Positions 1 through 5,363 of a stretch of 6,985 nt of DNA are shown one piece after another. This DNA is from Defluviitaleaceae bacterium (GTDB lineage Bacteria > Bacillota > Clostridia > Lachnospirales > WQUN01), in NCBI GenBank assembly GCA_009783395.1, contig WRHA01000320.1, positions 1 to 6,985 on the forward strand, in the 5' to 3' direction. The notes under the pieces are model-generated. The model made no database searches and was not told where the DNA came from. It saw only the letters and a list, made by a program, of their open reading frames with translations. How positions within the stretch are numbered: the stretch's first letter is position 1; each line of letters opens with the position of its first letter. Position numbers and translations under genes: made by a program.

Positions 1-310
1 TAAACCCCGCCAATCCCGGCGAAACAGAGTAGCCCAAAATGCCCGCAAGCAACATAAAAAGCCCGCCGCCTGTCACCCATTTCATCGGGATAATTTTTTC
101 GATTCGCCCCATTTGCGACGCCGCAAGCGCGTAGCTCAGCGAATGAACAATCATAATCGCCGACGCCTGTCCGCGAGAAAGCCCAATATCTATGCGAATG
201 CCGGGCAAAGCAACGCCGAACGCGCCGTCCGGCATCCCGATTGCAAAAAACGCCGCATAAACCGCAAGCAGTAAAAACCATGTCGTTTTTGTCTTCGTTT
301 TTGTCTTCAT
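1..310 (-). CDS. MFS transporter, N-terminal part (cut by window edge)
   Basis: The minus strand reads open from ATG 310 to the left edge, giving 103 codons with no stop. After a short basic start (residues 1-9 alternate Lys and Thr) comes a hydrophobic helix at about 10-24. A conserved-looking loop with GMPDGAFGVALPGIR follows, then a second helix at about 46-63, a basic turn and a third helix at about 80-95. This is the layout of the first helices of a major facilitator superfamily permease, a proton- or ion-coupled transporter of small molecules in the cytoplasmic membrane. The Gly-(Met/Leu)-Pro-Asp motif in the first loop recurs in MFS transporters of Firmicutes. The start is supported by AAGGGG placed 8 nt upstream, inside the end of the CapA gene. 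The ATG overlaps the capA stop as ATGA, so translation is probably coupled. The substrate cannot be told from this fragment. Confidence 0.85.
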   Translation of the reverse strand, partial: MKTKTKTKTTWFLLLAVYAAFFAIGMPDGAFGVALPGIRIDIGLSRGQASAIMIVHSLSYALAASQMGRIEKIIPMKWVTGGGLFMLLAGILGYSVSPGLAGF

Positions 311-1467
311 TGAAGCAACCCCTTGCTGTATGTTTCGAGGCGCGCCAAAATCCGTTCCTCGTCTTCGCCCATGGCGGGCGTGGGCTGAAAATTATTGCGG
401 TATCGCACAGAAGACACGCGTATGGGAATAATATTTGACCCGGTGTCAACAAGCTCGCCGCGATAGAATGTAAAGTTTTGTTGAAAGATAAAGCTATCCA
501 TATCATGCGGGTTTCCGTTCCCGCCGAATGAAAAATTCGCAAGCGAGTGAACGATGTAACGCCCTTCGTATTGCTCGATACCCTGCAAAACATGGGGATG
601 CGCCCCGAGAACAAGGTGCGCACCTTCCTGAATCGTAAAACGCCCGATTGTACGCTGATAATTTGCGGGGAAATTATCGTTTTCGACGCCCCAGTGGTAG
701 TAGGCGATTATAAGTTGCGCGCCGCGTTCGCGCAGATATTCAATCGAACGCGTTATAGCGGCGCGATTGTAGCGATGATCGCCCCAGATACGATGCCCGA
801 AAAACCCCACGGTTATGCCGTTTATTTCCATGACGGTATTAAACTCATTGCCGAAATACGCAACGCCGGCCGACGTCAACGCGTCACGGGTGTCGTTGTA
901 TCCCTGCCGAAAAAAATCCATTGTATGATTGTTCGCGAGGGAAACGACGTTGACATTGCCATACACCAAAATTTGCGCAAATTCCGTCGGCCCGCGAAAC
1001 ACAAATTCCTTGTCTTCATAGGGGTAACGAACATCGGTGAGCGCGCCCTCAAGGTTCACAACCGCAATATCGCTCTCATAAAAAATATCCGCGACATTTG
1101 CAAAAAAATGCCCAAATCCATTGTAGCGAACCTCGCGCATAAAGGCGTGATACCCGCCTCGGCGACGGTCGCCCCCAAGCGTCGTATCGCCCGCCGCCGA
1201 AAGCACAATCGTAGTGGTGTACAAACATGGGACGTCCTCCGGCTCTTCTTCTATGTATCCATCCCCTGCAAACGCATCGTGTCCGGCATCAACAAATCCG
1301 CCTTCAGCAAAAAATCCGCCCTTTTCAACAAAAACGGCTTCGGGAAAATGCAAAAAGACCTTCACCCCTTCACCTCTATCCGCGTAAAAAAAATAAAAAA
1401 CCGCCGCAAATATGCCGCCGGTTATAAGCAAGATCATTGTGATAATCGCGACTTTAAATGTTTTCAT
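307..1467 (-). CDS. CapA-family protein (PGA_cap, metallophosphatase-like), membrane-anchored
   Basis: A 386-residue protein. Residues 6-28 form one uncleaved-looking membrane anchor after MKTFK. A linker rich in Gly, Phe and acidic residues spans about 30-85, and the CapA domain runs from about 87 to the end. Family motifs appear in order: AAGDTTLGGD (91-100), VVNLEG (136-141), SLANNHTMDF (176-185), YYHWGVEN (256-263), GAHPHVLQGIE (288-298) and SLANFSFGGN (308-317). The Asp, Asn and His residues expected for the calcineurin-like fold are present. Named members work in poly-gamma-glutamate capsule synthesis (CapA, PgsA/YwtB), but no CapB, CapC or PgsB partner is visible here. A capsule role is therefore uncertain, and a general outward-facing hydrolase or surface-polymer role is as likely. 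AAAAGGA lies 11 nt before the ATG. It follows the DivIVA gene after 71 bp and overlaps the MFS start by 4 bp. Confidence 0.93.
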   Translation of the reverse strand: MKTFKVAIITMILLITGGIFAAVFYFFYADRGEGVKVFLHFPEAVFVEKGGFFAEGGFVDAGHDAFAGDGYIEEEPEDVPCLYTTTIVLSAAGDTTLGGDRRRGGYHAFMREVRYNGFGHFFANVADIFYESDIAVVNLEGALTDVRYPYEDKEFVFRGPTEFAQILVYGNVNVVSLANNHTMDFFRQGYNDTRDALTSAGVAYFGNEFNTVMEINGITVGFFGHRIWGDHRYNRAAITRSIEYLRERGAQLIIAYYHWGVENDNFPANYQRTIGRFTIQEGAHLVLGAHPHVLQGIEQYEGRYIVHSLANFSFGGNGNPHDMDSFIFQQNFTFYRGELVDTGSNIIPIRVSSVRYRNNFQPTPAMGEDEERILARLETYSKGLLQ

Positions 1468-1493
1468 GACGATTGAAATCCTTTTGAAAATAT

Positions 1494-1521
1494 TTTGGGG
1501 AAACTCGAAAGTTTCCCCAAA
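1494..1521 (-). terminator. Hairpin with UUCG loop after the DivIVA gene
   Basis: Two perfectly complementary 12-nt arms, TTTGGGGAAACT and AGTTTCCCCAAA, are separated by 4 nt that read UUCG on the minus-strand RNA. The hairpin sits 17 nt past the DivIVA stop and is followed by a modestly U-rich stretch (ATATTTTC). It looks like an intrinsic terminator of the DivIVA transcript. The weak U tract suggests partial read-through into capA, which has no obvious promoter in the remaining 26 nt. Confidence 0.7.
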
Positions 1522-1538
1522 CGGTCAGAACCACAAAT

Positions 1539-2186
1539 TTACGTACTTGGCACGTAGTTTCCGTCTTCGTTTATGCGGGCGGCAGCCTGTGGGGGAGCAT
1601 ATTCCGTTTTGTTAAGGCTTGGGCTGGTTGAAGGCCCGAGGCTTATGGGCTGTTGATCCGCTTTTTGTTGCGCGCCCTTTGATTGCGATTTTTGTTGCGG
1701 CGGCGGCGGTGGTTTGGGCAAGGCTTTTAGCGTTGGCGCGGGAGGCGGCGAAGAGGGCGAATCGGGGGTCGCCTCATCGTAGGGTGACGAAGTCGGAACA
1801 ATGTCCATCTCCTTGAGCCGTGAAATAAACCTATCCACATCGTCAAGCTTGTTGTGCAATTCACCCATATCATTGTCATTCAAATCGGTCAAATATTTAC
1901 GCACCATTCCGGAGTAAACGTCCTGAAAAGCCTTGATTTTCATGCGTTGATGCCCGACTTCTGCGGACAATTTATCCAGCTCTGCCGAAATTTGCCCTTT
2001 ATATTCGTCGGCTTGCGCACGCGCATTTTTAACCATGTTGTCTGCCGCGATTTGCGCGGAAATAATAGCATTTTTGATTGCGTTATCCTTTTCCTTATAG
2101 CTTTTAATCACTTGTTCCAGCGTTGCGATATATCTATCGACCTCTTCGGGGTCGTAGCCGCGTTTTACATATGTGAACTGTTCCAC
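1539..2186 (-). CDS. DivIVA-domain protein with proline-rich C-terminal tail
   Basis: A 215-residue cytoplasmic protein. Residues 1-25 carry the DivIVA N-terminal signature, FTYVKRGYDPEEVDRYIATL, the part that binds curved or septal membrane in this family. A coiled-coil-prone stretch rich in Ala, Lys, Glu and Gln runs over about 25-127. The rest (about 130-215) is disordered and low in complexity, with a run of Pro followed by Gln, Lys and Ser (158-180). I chose GTG 2186 because GGAAGGAG lies 8 nt upstream and because the family domain begins exactly there; the open frame continues upstream to 2534 but has no family similarity. DivIVA proteins recruit division, sporulation or wall-growth partners to poles and septa. 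This one could equally be a GpsB- or SepIVA-like paralogue, and the tail may be its partner-binding part. A promoter is visible at 2226-2254. Confidence 0.9.
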   Translation of the reverse strand: MEQFTYVKRGYDPEEVDRYIATLEQVIKSYKEKDNAIKNAIISAQIAADNMVKNARAQADEYKGQISAELDKLSAEVGHQRMKIKAFQDVYSGMVRKYLTDLNDNDMGELHNKLDDVDRFISRLKEMDIVPTSSPYDEATPDSPSSPPPAPTLKALPKPPPPPQQKSQSKGAQQKADQQPISLGPSTSPSLNKTEYAPPQAAARINEDGNYVPST

Positions 2187-2225
2187 TGCGAACGCTCCTT
2201 CCGTTTGATGGGAAATTTTTCGGAA

Positions 2226-2254
2226 ATAATAACACACCGGATATTTAATCGCAA
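2226..2254 (-). promoter_or_regulatory. Probable sigma-A promoter of the DivIVA gene
   Basis: On the minus strand TTGCGA (2254-2249, 4 of 6 consensus bases) is followed after exactly 17 nt by TATTAT (2231-2226, 5 of 6). An extended TGT directly precedes the -10 box. Transcription would start near 2219 and leave a leader of about 33 nt containing the GGAAGGAG ribosome site. Confidence 0.65.
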
Positions 2255-2270
2255 GCAGAGGGTTTTGACA

Positions 2271-2287
2271 GCACGCCAAGCGCGTGC
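2271..2287. repeat. Small palindrome GCACGC-N5-GCGTGC, copy 1
   Basis: The sequence reads GCACGCCAAGCGCGTGC: two complementary 6-nt arms around CAAGC. It differs by one inserted dinucleotide unit (extra GC) from the copies at 4075-4089 and 4280-4294. It directly abuts the A-rich side of the terminator hairpin at 2288-2335. Confidence 0.7.
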
Positions 2288-2335
2288 AAAAAAAATCGGT
2301 GCGGGTAGTGTCACTACCCGCACCAATTTTTTTTT
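2288..2335. terminator. Strong near-symmetric bidirectional terminator hairpin between divergent genes
   Basis: Arms GGTGCGGGTAGTG (2298-2310) and CACTACCCGCACC (2312-2324) are perfectly complementary. They are flanked by A8 on the left and T9 on the right, which also pair apart from one mismatch (C2297/A2325). Read either way it is a GC-rich stem followed by a U run, so it should stop RNA polymerase in both directions. Its position is odd because it lies upstream of both the DivIVA gene and thrC, not after a gene. It may insulate the two promoters, act as an attenuator in a long thrC leader, or remain from a lost gene. Confidence 0.85.
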
Positions 2336-2361
2336 GCAATATTCGCGGTGCGTATGATAAA
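2331..2361 (+). promoter_or_regulatory. Possible weak thrC promoter just after the terminator
   Basis: TATGAT (2353-2358, 5 of 6 for a -10 box) lies downstream of the T run and TTTTTG (2331-2336) at 16-nt spacing. An alternative reading is TTTGCA (2333-2338), 17 nt, then GATAAA (2356-2361). Neither -35 box is convincing. Transcription from here would begin near 2365 and give a thrC leader of about 95 nt. Confidence 0.3.
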
Positions 2362-2460
2362 CTCGAAGACGAACACGCAAGGAGCTTCATGTTTAAATAA
2401 TCGAAGAAGGGAACGCGGGCGGCGAATAGGAATTTGCGCGCCCTGCGAATGGCGAAAAAA

Positions 2461-3927
2461 ATGAAATATACAAGCACTCGCGGCGATAAAAAGTCTAAAA
2501 GGCTTACTGCGTCGCAGTCTGTTTTGAAAGGCATTGCCGATGATGGCGGGCTTTATGTTCCGCGAAAAATTCCGCAAGCATATCTTACGCCCGGTGTTTT
2601 GTCGGGCTTTAATTACAACGCACATGCGCTGTGGCTTATGGGACACTATTTTAAGAACGATTATACGCCCGCCGAACTTGTAAAGTGTATTGACAGCGCG
2701 TACAATTCGAAAAACTTTTCTTCGCCGAGCATTGTTGATGTAAAGGAAGTTGGGTCGGCGGCGTTTTTGGAGCTTTATCACGGAAAAACACTGGCCTTTA
2801 AGGATATGGCATTGTCATTGTTGCCGCATCTGATGTCTGCCGCGCTCAAGAAAACGCAAAAGCCTAAAACGCAGGTTATTTTAACAGCAACATCGGGCGA
2901 CACAGGCGTTTCCGCGCTTGAAGGATTCAAGGATGTCGATGGCACAAAAATCATTGTCTTCTATCCCGAAAACGGTGTCAGCGTCATTCAAAAACAGCAC
3001 ATGATTACGCAAACCGGAGGAAATGTTCACGTAGTTGGGGTGCGGGGGAATTTCGACGACGCGCAAAGCGAGGTTAAGCGCATTTTCCTCGACGATCGGA
3101 TTAACAAGCAGCTAAATAGCGACGGATACGAGTTTTCTTCCGCAAATTCAATTAACACAGGTCGGCTTATTCCGCAAATCGTGTACTATTTTTATGCGTA
3201 TTCTCAGCTTGTCAGGGGCGGCATGGCGATCGATGCGCCTGTGAATTTTATCGTTCCGACGGGCAATTTCGGAAATATTTTGGCGGGCTATTATGCGAAA
3301 AAAATGGGCTTGCCGATAAACAAACTGATATGCGCGAGCAATGAAAATAAGGTGCTTTTTGATTATTTCGACACCGGAGTTTTTGATTCGAACCGGGAGT
3401 TCTATTTAACAACTTCCCCTTCGATGGACATTCTGATACCCAGCAATTTCGAGCGTTTGGTGTATGATTTGGTGCAGCCGGAGGATGGTTTGCGCGAGAT
3501 GCTTGTAAAGCTTTCGGGCAAGCAGAAATTCAGTATGCCCGTGCCGAAAGATTTCGTTGGCTATTACGCAACAGAGCAAGAAACCCGTGCGGCGATTAAA
3601 AAAGTTTTCGACAATCACGGCTATCTGATCGACACACATACAGCGGTTGCGTATGTCGCGCATGAGAAATACGGCGAGCGTGCCGGCGAGAAAAACGTTA
3701 TCGTTTCAACGGCAAGCCCTTACAAATTCGCAAAAACCGTAATGTCCTCTATCGACGAAAAATATGATGCATACGACGATTTCGCATTGCTTGAAAAAAT
3801 GGCGGAGCTTACAAATTCCATCGTTCCTGCCCCGCTTGCGGGACTGCAAGGCAAGGAAGTTCTGCATCCCACCGTCGTTGATATCAGCGGTATGAAGGAC
3901 GCGGTACTGGATTGGTACAAGACATGA
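2461..3927 (+). CDS. thrC: Threonine synthase (PLP-dependent)
   Basis: A cytoplasmic enzyme of 488 residues that converts O-phospho-L-homoserine to L-threonine and phosphate using pyridoxal phosphate. The N-terminus MKYTSTRGD and GIADDGGLYVP (25-35) are typical of the long E. coli/clostridial-type enzyme. The PLP lysine is K114 in TLAFKDMA, the substrate/cofactor loop is TATSGDTG (142-149), SSANSINTGRL is at 227-237, and the glycine-rich cofactor phosphate site is PTGNFG (266-271). Length is normal for the class. I chose ATG 2461 because the family begins there. In-frame ATG 2449 and TTG 2434 would add 4 or 9 residues, and the only nearby AGGA (2428-2431) does not fit any of the three starts well. 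No homoserine dehydrogenase or kinase gene adjoins it. No terminator separates it from the tRNA 60 bp downstream. Confidence 0.96.
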   Translation: MKYTSTRGDKKSKRLTASQSVLKGIADDGGLYVPRKIPQAYLTPGVLSGFNYNAHALWLMGHYFKNDYTPAELVKCIDSAYNSKNFSSPSIVDVKEVGSAAFLELYHGKTLAFKDMALSLLPHLMSAALKKTQKPKTQVILTATSGDTGVSALEGFKDVDGTKIIVFYPENGVSVIQKQHMITQTGGNVHVVGVRGNFDDAQSEVKRIFLDDRINKQLNSDGYEFSSANSINTGRLIPQIVYYFYAYSQLVRGGMAIDAPVNFIVPTGNFGNILAGYYAKKMGLPINKLICASNENKVLFDYFDTGVFDSNREFYLTTSPSMDILIPSNFERLVYDLVQPEDGLREMLVKLSGKQKFSMPVPKDFVGYYATEQETRAAIKKVFDNHGYLIDTHTAVAYVAHEKYGERAGEKNVIVSTASPYKFAKTVMSSIDEKYDAYDDFALLEKMAELTNSIVPAPLAGLQGKEVLHPTVVDISGMKDAVLDWYKT

Positions 3928-3947
3928 TCGCATCGGAATTTTAGTAC

Positions 3948-3974
3948 TTGCATAAAAACTCCCGCTGTGATAAT
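3948..3974 (+). promoter_or_regulatory. Probable promoter of tRNA-Tyr
   Basis: TTGCAT (3948-3953) precedes an extended -10 element, TGT followed by GATAAT (3969-3974, 5 of 6), at 15 nt. The same -35 box is 17 nt from TAATAT (3971-3976). Either reading places the transcription start about 5-10 nt before the tRNA at 3988. Confidence 0.5.
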
Positions 3975-3987
3975 ATCTTCGCCGTTA

Positions 3988-4069
3988 GGGAGGGTTCCCG
4001 AGTGGCCAAAGGGGGCAGACTGTAAATCTGTTAGCGATGCTTTCGAAGGTTCAAATCCTTCTCCTCCCA
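3988..4069 (+). tRNA. tRNA-Tyr (anticodon GTA)
   Basis: A class II tRNA of 82 nt. The acceptor stem pairs GGGAGGG (3988-3994) with TCCTCCC (4062-4068), with one G-T wobble at the last pair, and A4069 is the discriminator base. The D arm has CCC (3997-3999) with GGG. The anticodon stem GCAGA/TCTGT (4015-4019 with 4027-4031) encloses CTGTAAA, placing GTA at 4022-4024. A short long-type variable arm (AGC-GAT-GCT) lies at 4032-4044. The T stem GAAGG/CCTTC (4045-4049 with 4057-4061) encloses TTCAAAT. CCA is not encoded, so it must be added by the nucleotidyltransferase. Tyr with a long variable arm is the normal bacterial form. Confidence 0.97.
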
Positions 4070-4074
4070 GATAT

Positions 4075-4089
4075 GCACGCCAAGCGTGC
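4075..4089. repeat. Palindrome GCACGC-CAA-GCGTGC, copy 2
   Basis: A perfect 6-bp inverted repeat around CAA, 6 nt after the tRNA. It is identical, once reverse-complemented, to the copy at 4280-4294 and close to the one at 2271-2287. It forms the outer end of the left foldback arm. Confidence 0.8.
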
Positions 4090-4161
4090 ATTGGACACCG
4101 TGGACGTCTTCGAGTTATTGGGGTGTTCGTCTCGAAGCCGGATGCAGTTTCTTGGTTTACA

Positions 4162-4198
4162 AAAAAATCGCCGGATAAATTCTATCCGGCGATTTTTT
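4162..4198. terminator. Bidirectional intrinsic terminator shared by convergent units
   Basis: A perfect 16-bp stem pairs AAAAAATCGCCGGATA (4162-4177) with TATCCGGCGATTTTTT (4183-4198) around a 5-nt loop. In either direction a GC-rich stem is followed by six or seven T. It would end the thrC/tRNA-Tyr transcript on the plus strand and the murA-to-zinc-ribbon transcript on the minus strand. Confidence 0.93.
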
Positions 4199-4208
4199 GT
4201 ATGCTAAG

Positions 4209-4269
4209 GTTGCCCCCCGAAAGCCCACCCGGCTTCGAGACGTAATGTCGCCTCCCGAAAGATGCCCAC
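4209..4269. repeat. Direct repeat inside the right foldback arm
   Basis: GTTGCCCCCCGAAAGCCCAC (4209-4228) is repeated, with a few changes and a 2-nt insertion plus one extra base, as 4247-4269. The two units lie about 40 nt apart and flank the CGTCTCGAAGCC block. The left arm lacks a clear second unit, so this probably accounts for the right arm being about 10 nt longer. Confidence 0.55.
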
Positions 4270-4279
4270 GGTTCTCAAT

Positions 4280-4294
4280 GCACGCTTGGCGTGC
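4280..4294. repeat. Palindrome GCACGC-TTG-GCGTGC, copy 3
   Basis: The reverse complement of copy 2, forming the outer end of the right foldback arm. On the minus strand it begins at the end of the zinc-ribbon stop codon (TAG, 4296-4294). Confidence 0.8.
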
Positions 4295-4539
4295 TATGCG
4301 GAAATATCGCTGTGGGGCGGAATTTCGAATCGCGAAATCCAATCGCGATAGCATCCCACGCAAAGGTCAATATCATGGGATTCGCCGTCGTATGGCGAGT
4401 GATAGCCCCAAAGCTTTGAAAGTGATACATGGTCTTCGAAATATCCGATCTCGTTTTTGTCAACTTCTTTGCCGCAAGAATTGCACCGAACATCGGAAAG
4501 TTGTGGCTGTACTATGCTTTGTTGCGCAAAAATCCTCAT
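4294..4539 (-). CDS. Small four-cysteine zinc-ribbon protein of unknown function
   Basis: An 81-residue soluble protein with two Cys-x2-Cys knuckles, CNSC (19-22) and CVGC (60-63). They are separated by 37 residues that include a conserved-looking WGYHSPYDGESHDIDLC (44-60). This matches a widespread small Firmicutes family with the pattern Cys-x2-Cys, WGY, DGE-x-H and DLC-x2-C, which I recognise by pattern but know no function for. Four cysteines suggest one bound zinc. Start ATG 4539 has GGAGG about 9-10 nt upstream, which lies within the end of the SDR gene, and the start overlaps that gene's stop as ATGA. The first 16 residues precede the usual family start, so they may be a local extension. 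It is the last gene of the murA-led unit, and its stop lies in the foldback repeat. Confidence 0.8.
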   Translation of the reverse strand: MRIFAQQSIVQPQLSDVRCNSCGKEVDKNEIGYFEDHVSLSKLWGYHSPYDGESHDIDLCVGCYRDWISRFEIPPHSDISA

Positions 4540-5363
4540 TTTTGTTCCCCCTCCGTGCTTAAATCATTGCTTGAATCAAGGCCTGAATAATACAATGTGG
4601 CAAAAGCCGTTTTTATCGGCGGAAAAACGGACAGCAGGGTTATTAGCGGGCGTGCGTTAAAAATGCGCGTTTTTTTGCCGTTTTCTGTGCGAATTTTTTT
4701 GATTAGCTCCGCCGTGTTTGCGTACTGCTTGTCCTGCGGGCAAAACTCGCCCGACGAGCGAAGCAGGATTATCGCGCATAAAAACGCGCAAAGATTATCA
4801 ATATATATTATGCTGCGCTTGTTTCGATTATTTGGTACAAGCGGAAAAAATTTTGATAATTTTTCAAGCGTGCGATATTTCCCGGGACAATTCGGACCGT
4901 AAACCATTGGCGGACGCACGTTTGCGACTTTAAATGCTTCGGTTTCCATAATTTTTAACGCGTTTTCTGCGTAAAATTTTGATGTTCCATAGTAATCATT
5001 ATGCCGCGGATTCGGTTCGTTATTCGCGGAGATTTCACCCTCTTTTTTGCCATAAACCGCCATCGAGCTTAGATAAACGAAATGCGGAACATTGGCATTT
5101 TTTGATTTTTCGGCGACAGCGACGGCAAGGTCGCGATTTACGGCAAAGTACTCGTGCGCGTTTGACTTTTTTTGCTTGCGATGGGCTATTCCGGCAACAA
5201 AAATTACGGCGGAATAATTTTCAAAGTTATGGGTTTTCCATTCCTCAAACGAGTCCACGATAACAGAGGAAATAACGCCATGCGTTTTGATTCCTGCGAA
5301 TTTAAAAAAGTTTTCGCCGATAAAGCTGTTCTTGCCGACAATAAGTACCTTCATTTCATTCAT
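4536..5363 (-). CDS. NAD-dependent epimerase/dehydratase (extended SDR), sugar-nucleotide modifying
   Basis: A 275-residue Rossmann-fold protein. The dinucleotide site is VLIVGKNSFIG (6-16, Gly-x2-x2-Gly type with Asn in place of a middle Gly). Next come FVAGIAH (55-61), the active-site segment YLSSMAVYG (97-105) and the catalytic pair Y125 and K129 in YYGTSK. Then RPPMVYGP (150-157) and SIIYIDNLC (184-192) follow, the latter being the usual substrate-side motif of this group. It is slightly short for extended SDRs (about 300-330). Closest by pattern are WbpV/WreQ-type 4-keto-reductases and GalE-like epimerases that act on UDP-sugars and are often encoded beside a phosphoglycosyl transferase, as here. 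I infer that it makes or reduces the sugar nucleotide used by that transferase; the actual sugar is unknown. The start overlaps the transferase stop by ATGA. ATG 5354 is a possible internal start. Confidence 0.9.
   Translation of the reverse strand: MNEMKVLIVGKNSFIGENFFKFAGIKTHGVISSVIVDSFEEWKTHNFENYSAVIFVAGIAHRKQKKSNAHEYFAVNRDLAVAVAEKSKNANVPHFVYLSSMAVYGKKEGEISANNEPNPRHNDYYGTSKFYAENALKIMETEAFKVANVRPPMVYGPNCPGKYRTLEKLSKFFPLVPNNRNKRSIIYIDNLCAFLCAIILLRSSGEFCPQDKQYANTAELIKKIRTENGKKTRIFNARPLITLLSVFPPIKTAFATLYYSGLDSSNDLSTEGEQK

Larger units (their letters stand above)
4071..4300. repeat. Imperfect long inverted repeat (foldback) around a terminator
   Basis: The left arm (4071-4177) and the reverse complement of the right arm (4183-4299) align over their full length with about 10 nt of gaps. 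Shared blocks, in order from the outside, are GCACGCCAAGCGTGCATTG, ACCGTGG, CGTCTCGAAGCCGG, CTTTC or GTTTC, and AAAAAATCGCCGGATA. The innermost block is the perfect stem of the terminator at 4162-4198. The element starts within 2 nt of the tRNA 3' end and includes the last codons and stop of the zinc-ribbon gene. Short, possibly fortuitous reading frames occur in both arms and resemble each other only because the arms are homologous. Foldback element, MITE-like repeat, or two inverted copies of an intergenic repeat are all possible. Confidence 0.8.

Noticed and set aside
547..1476. 309-codon plus-strand frame
   Set aside because: It is antisense to the CapA gene, which carries clear family motifs; the plus-strand translation is basic and shows no domain.
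2265..2293. Perfect TTGACA on the plus strand as a thrC promoter
   Set aside because: At 16-18 nt downstream there is only a run of A, so no -10 box fits, and the transcript would run straight into the terminator.
2187..2534. In-frame upstream extension of the DivIVA frame
   Set aside because: It crosses the promoter, terminator hairpin and the thrC start. GTG 2186 has a strong ribosome site and the family domain starts there.
3720..4091. 123-codon minus-strand frame across the end of thrC and the tRNA
   Set aside because: Its middle (GGEGFEPSKASLTDLQSAPF) is the well-known false translation of an antisense tRNA gene, and the rest is antisense to thrC.
3967..4245. 92-codon plus-strand frame over tRNA-Tyr and the foldback
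   Set aside because: It contains the familiar translated-tRNA pattern (GRVPEWPKGADCKSV) followed by repeat sequence, so it is not a gene.
4275..4493. 72-codon minus-strand frame overlapping the zinc-ribbon gene
   Set aside because: It is a shifted frame of the same DNA without the cysteine motifs and with no ribosome site.
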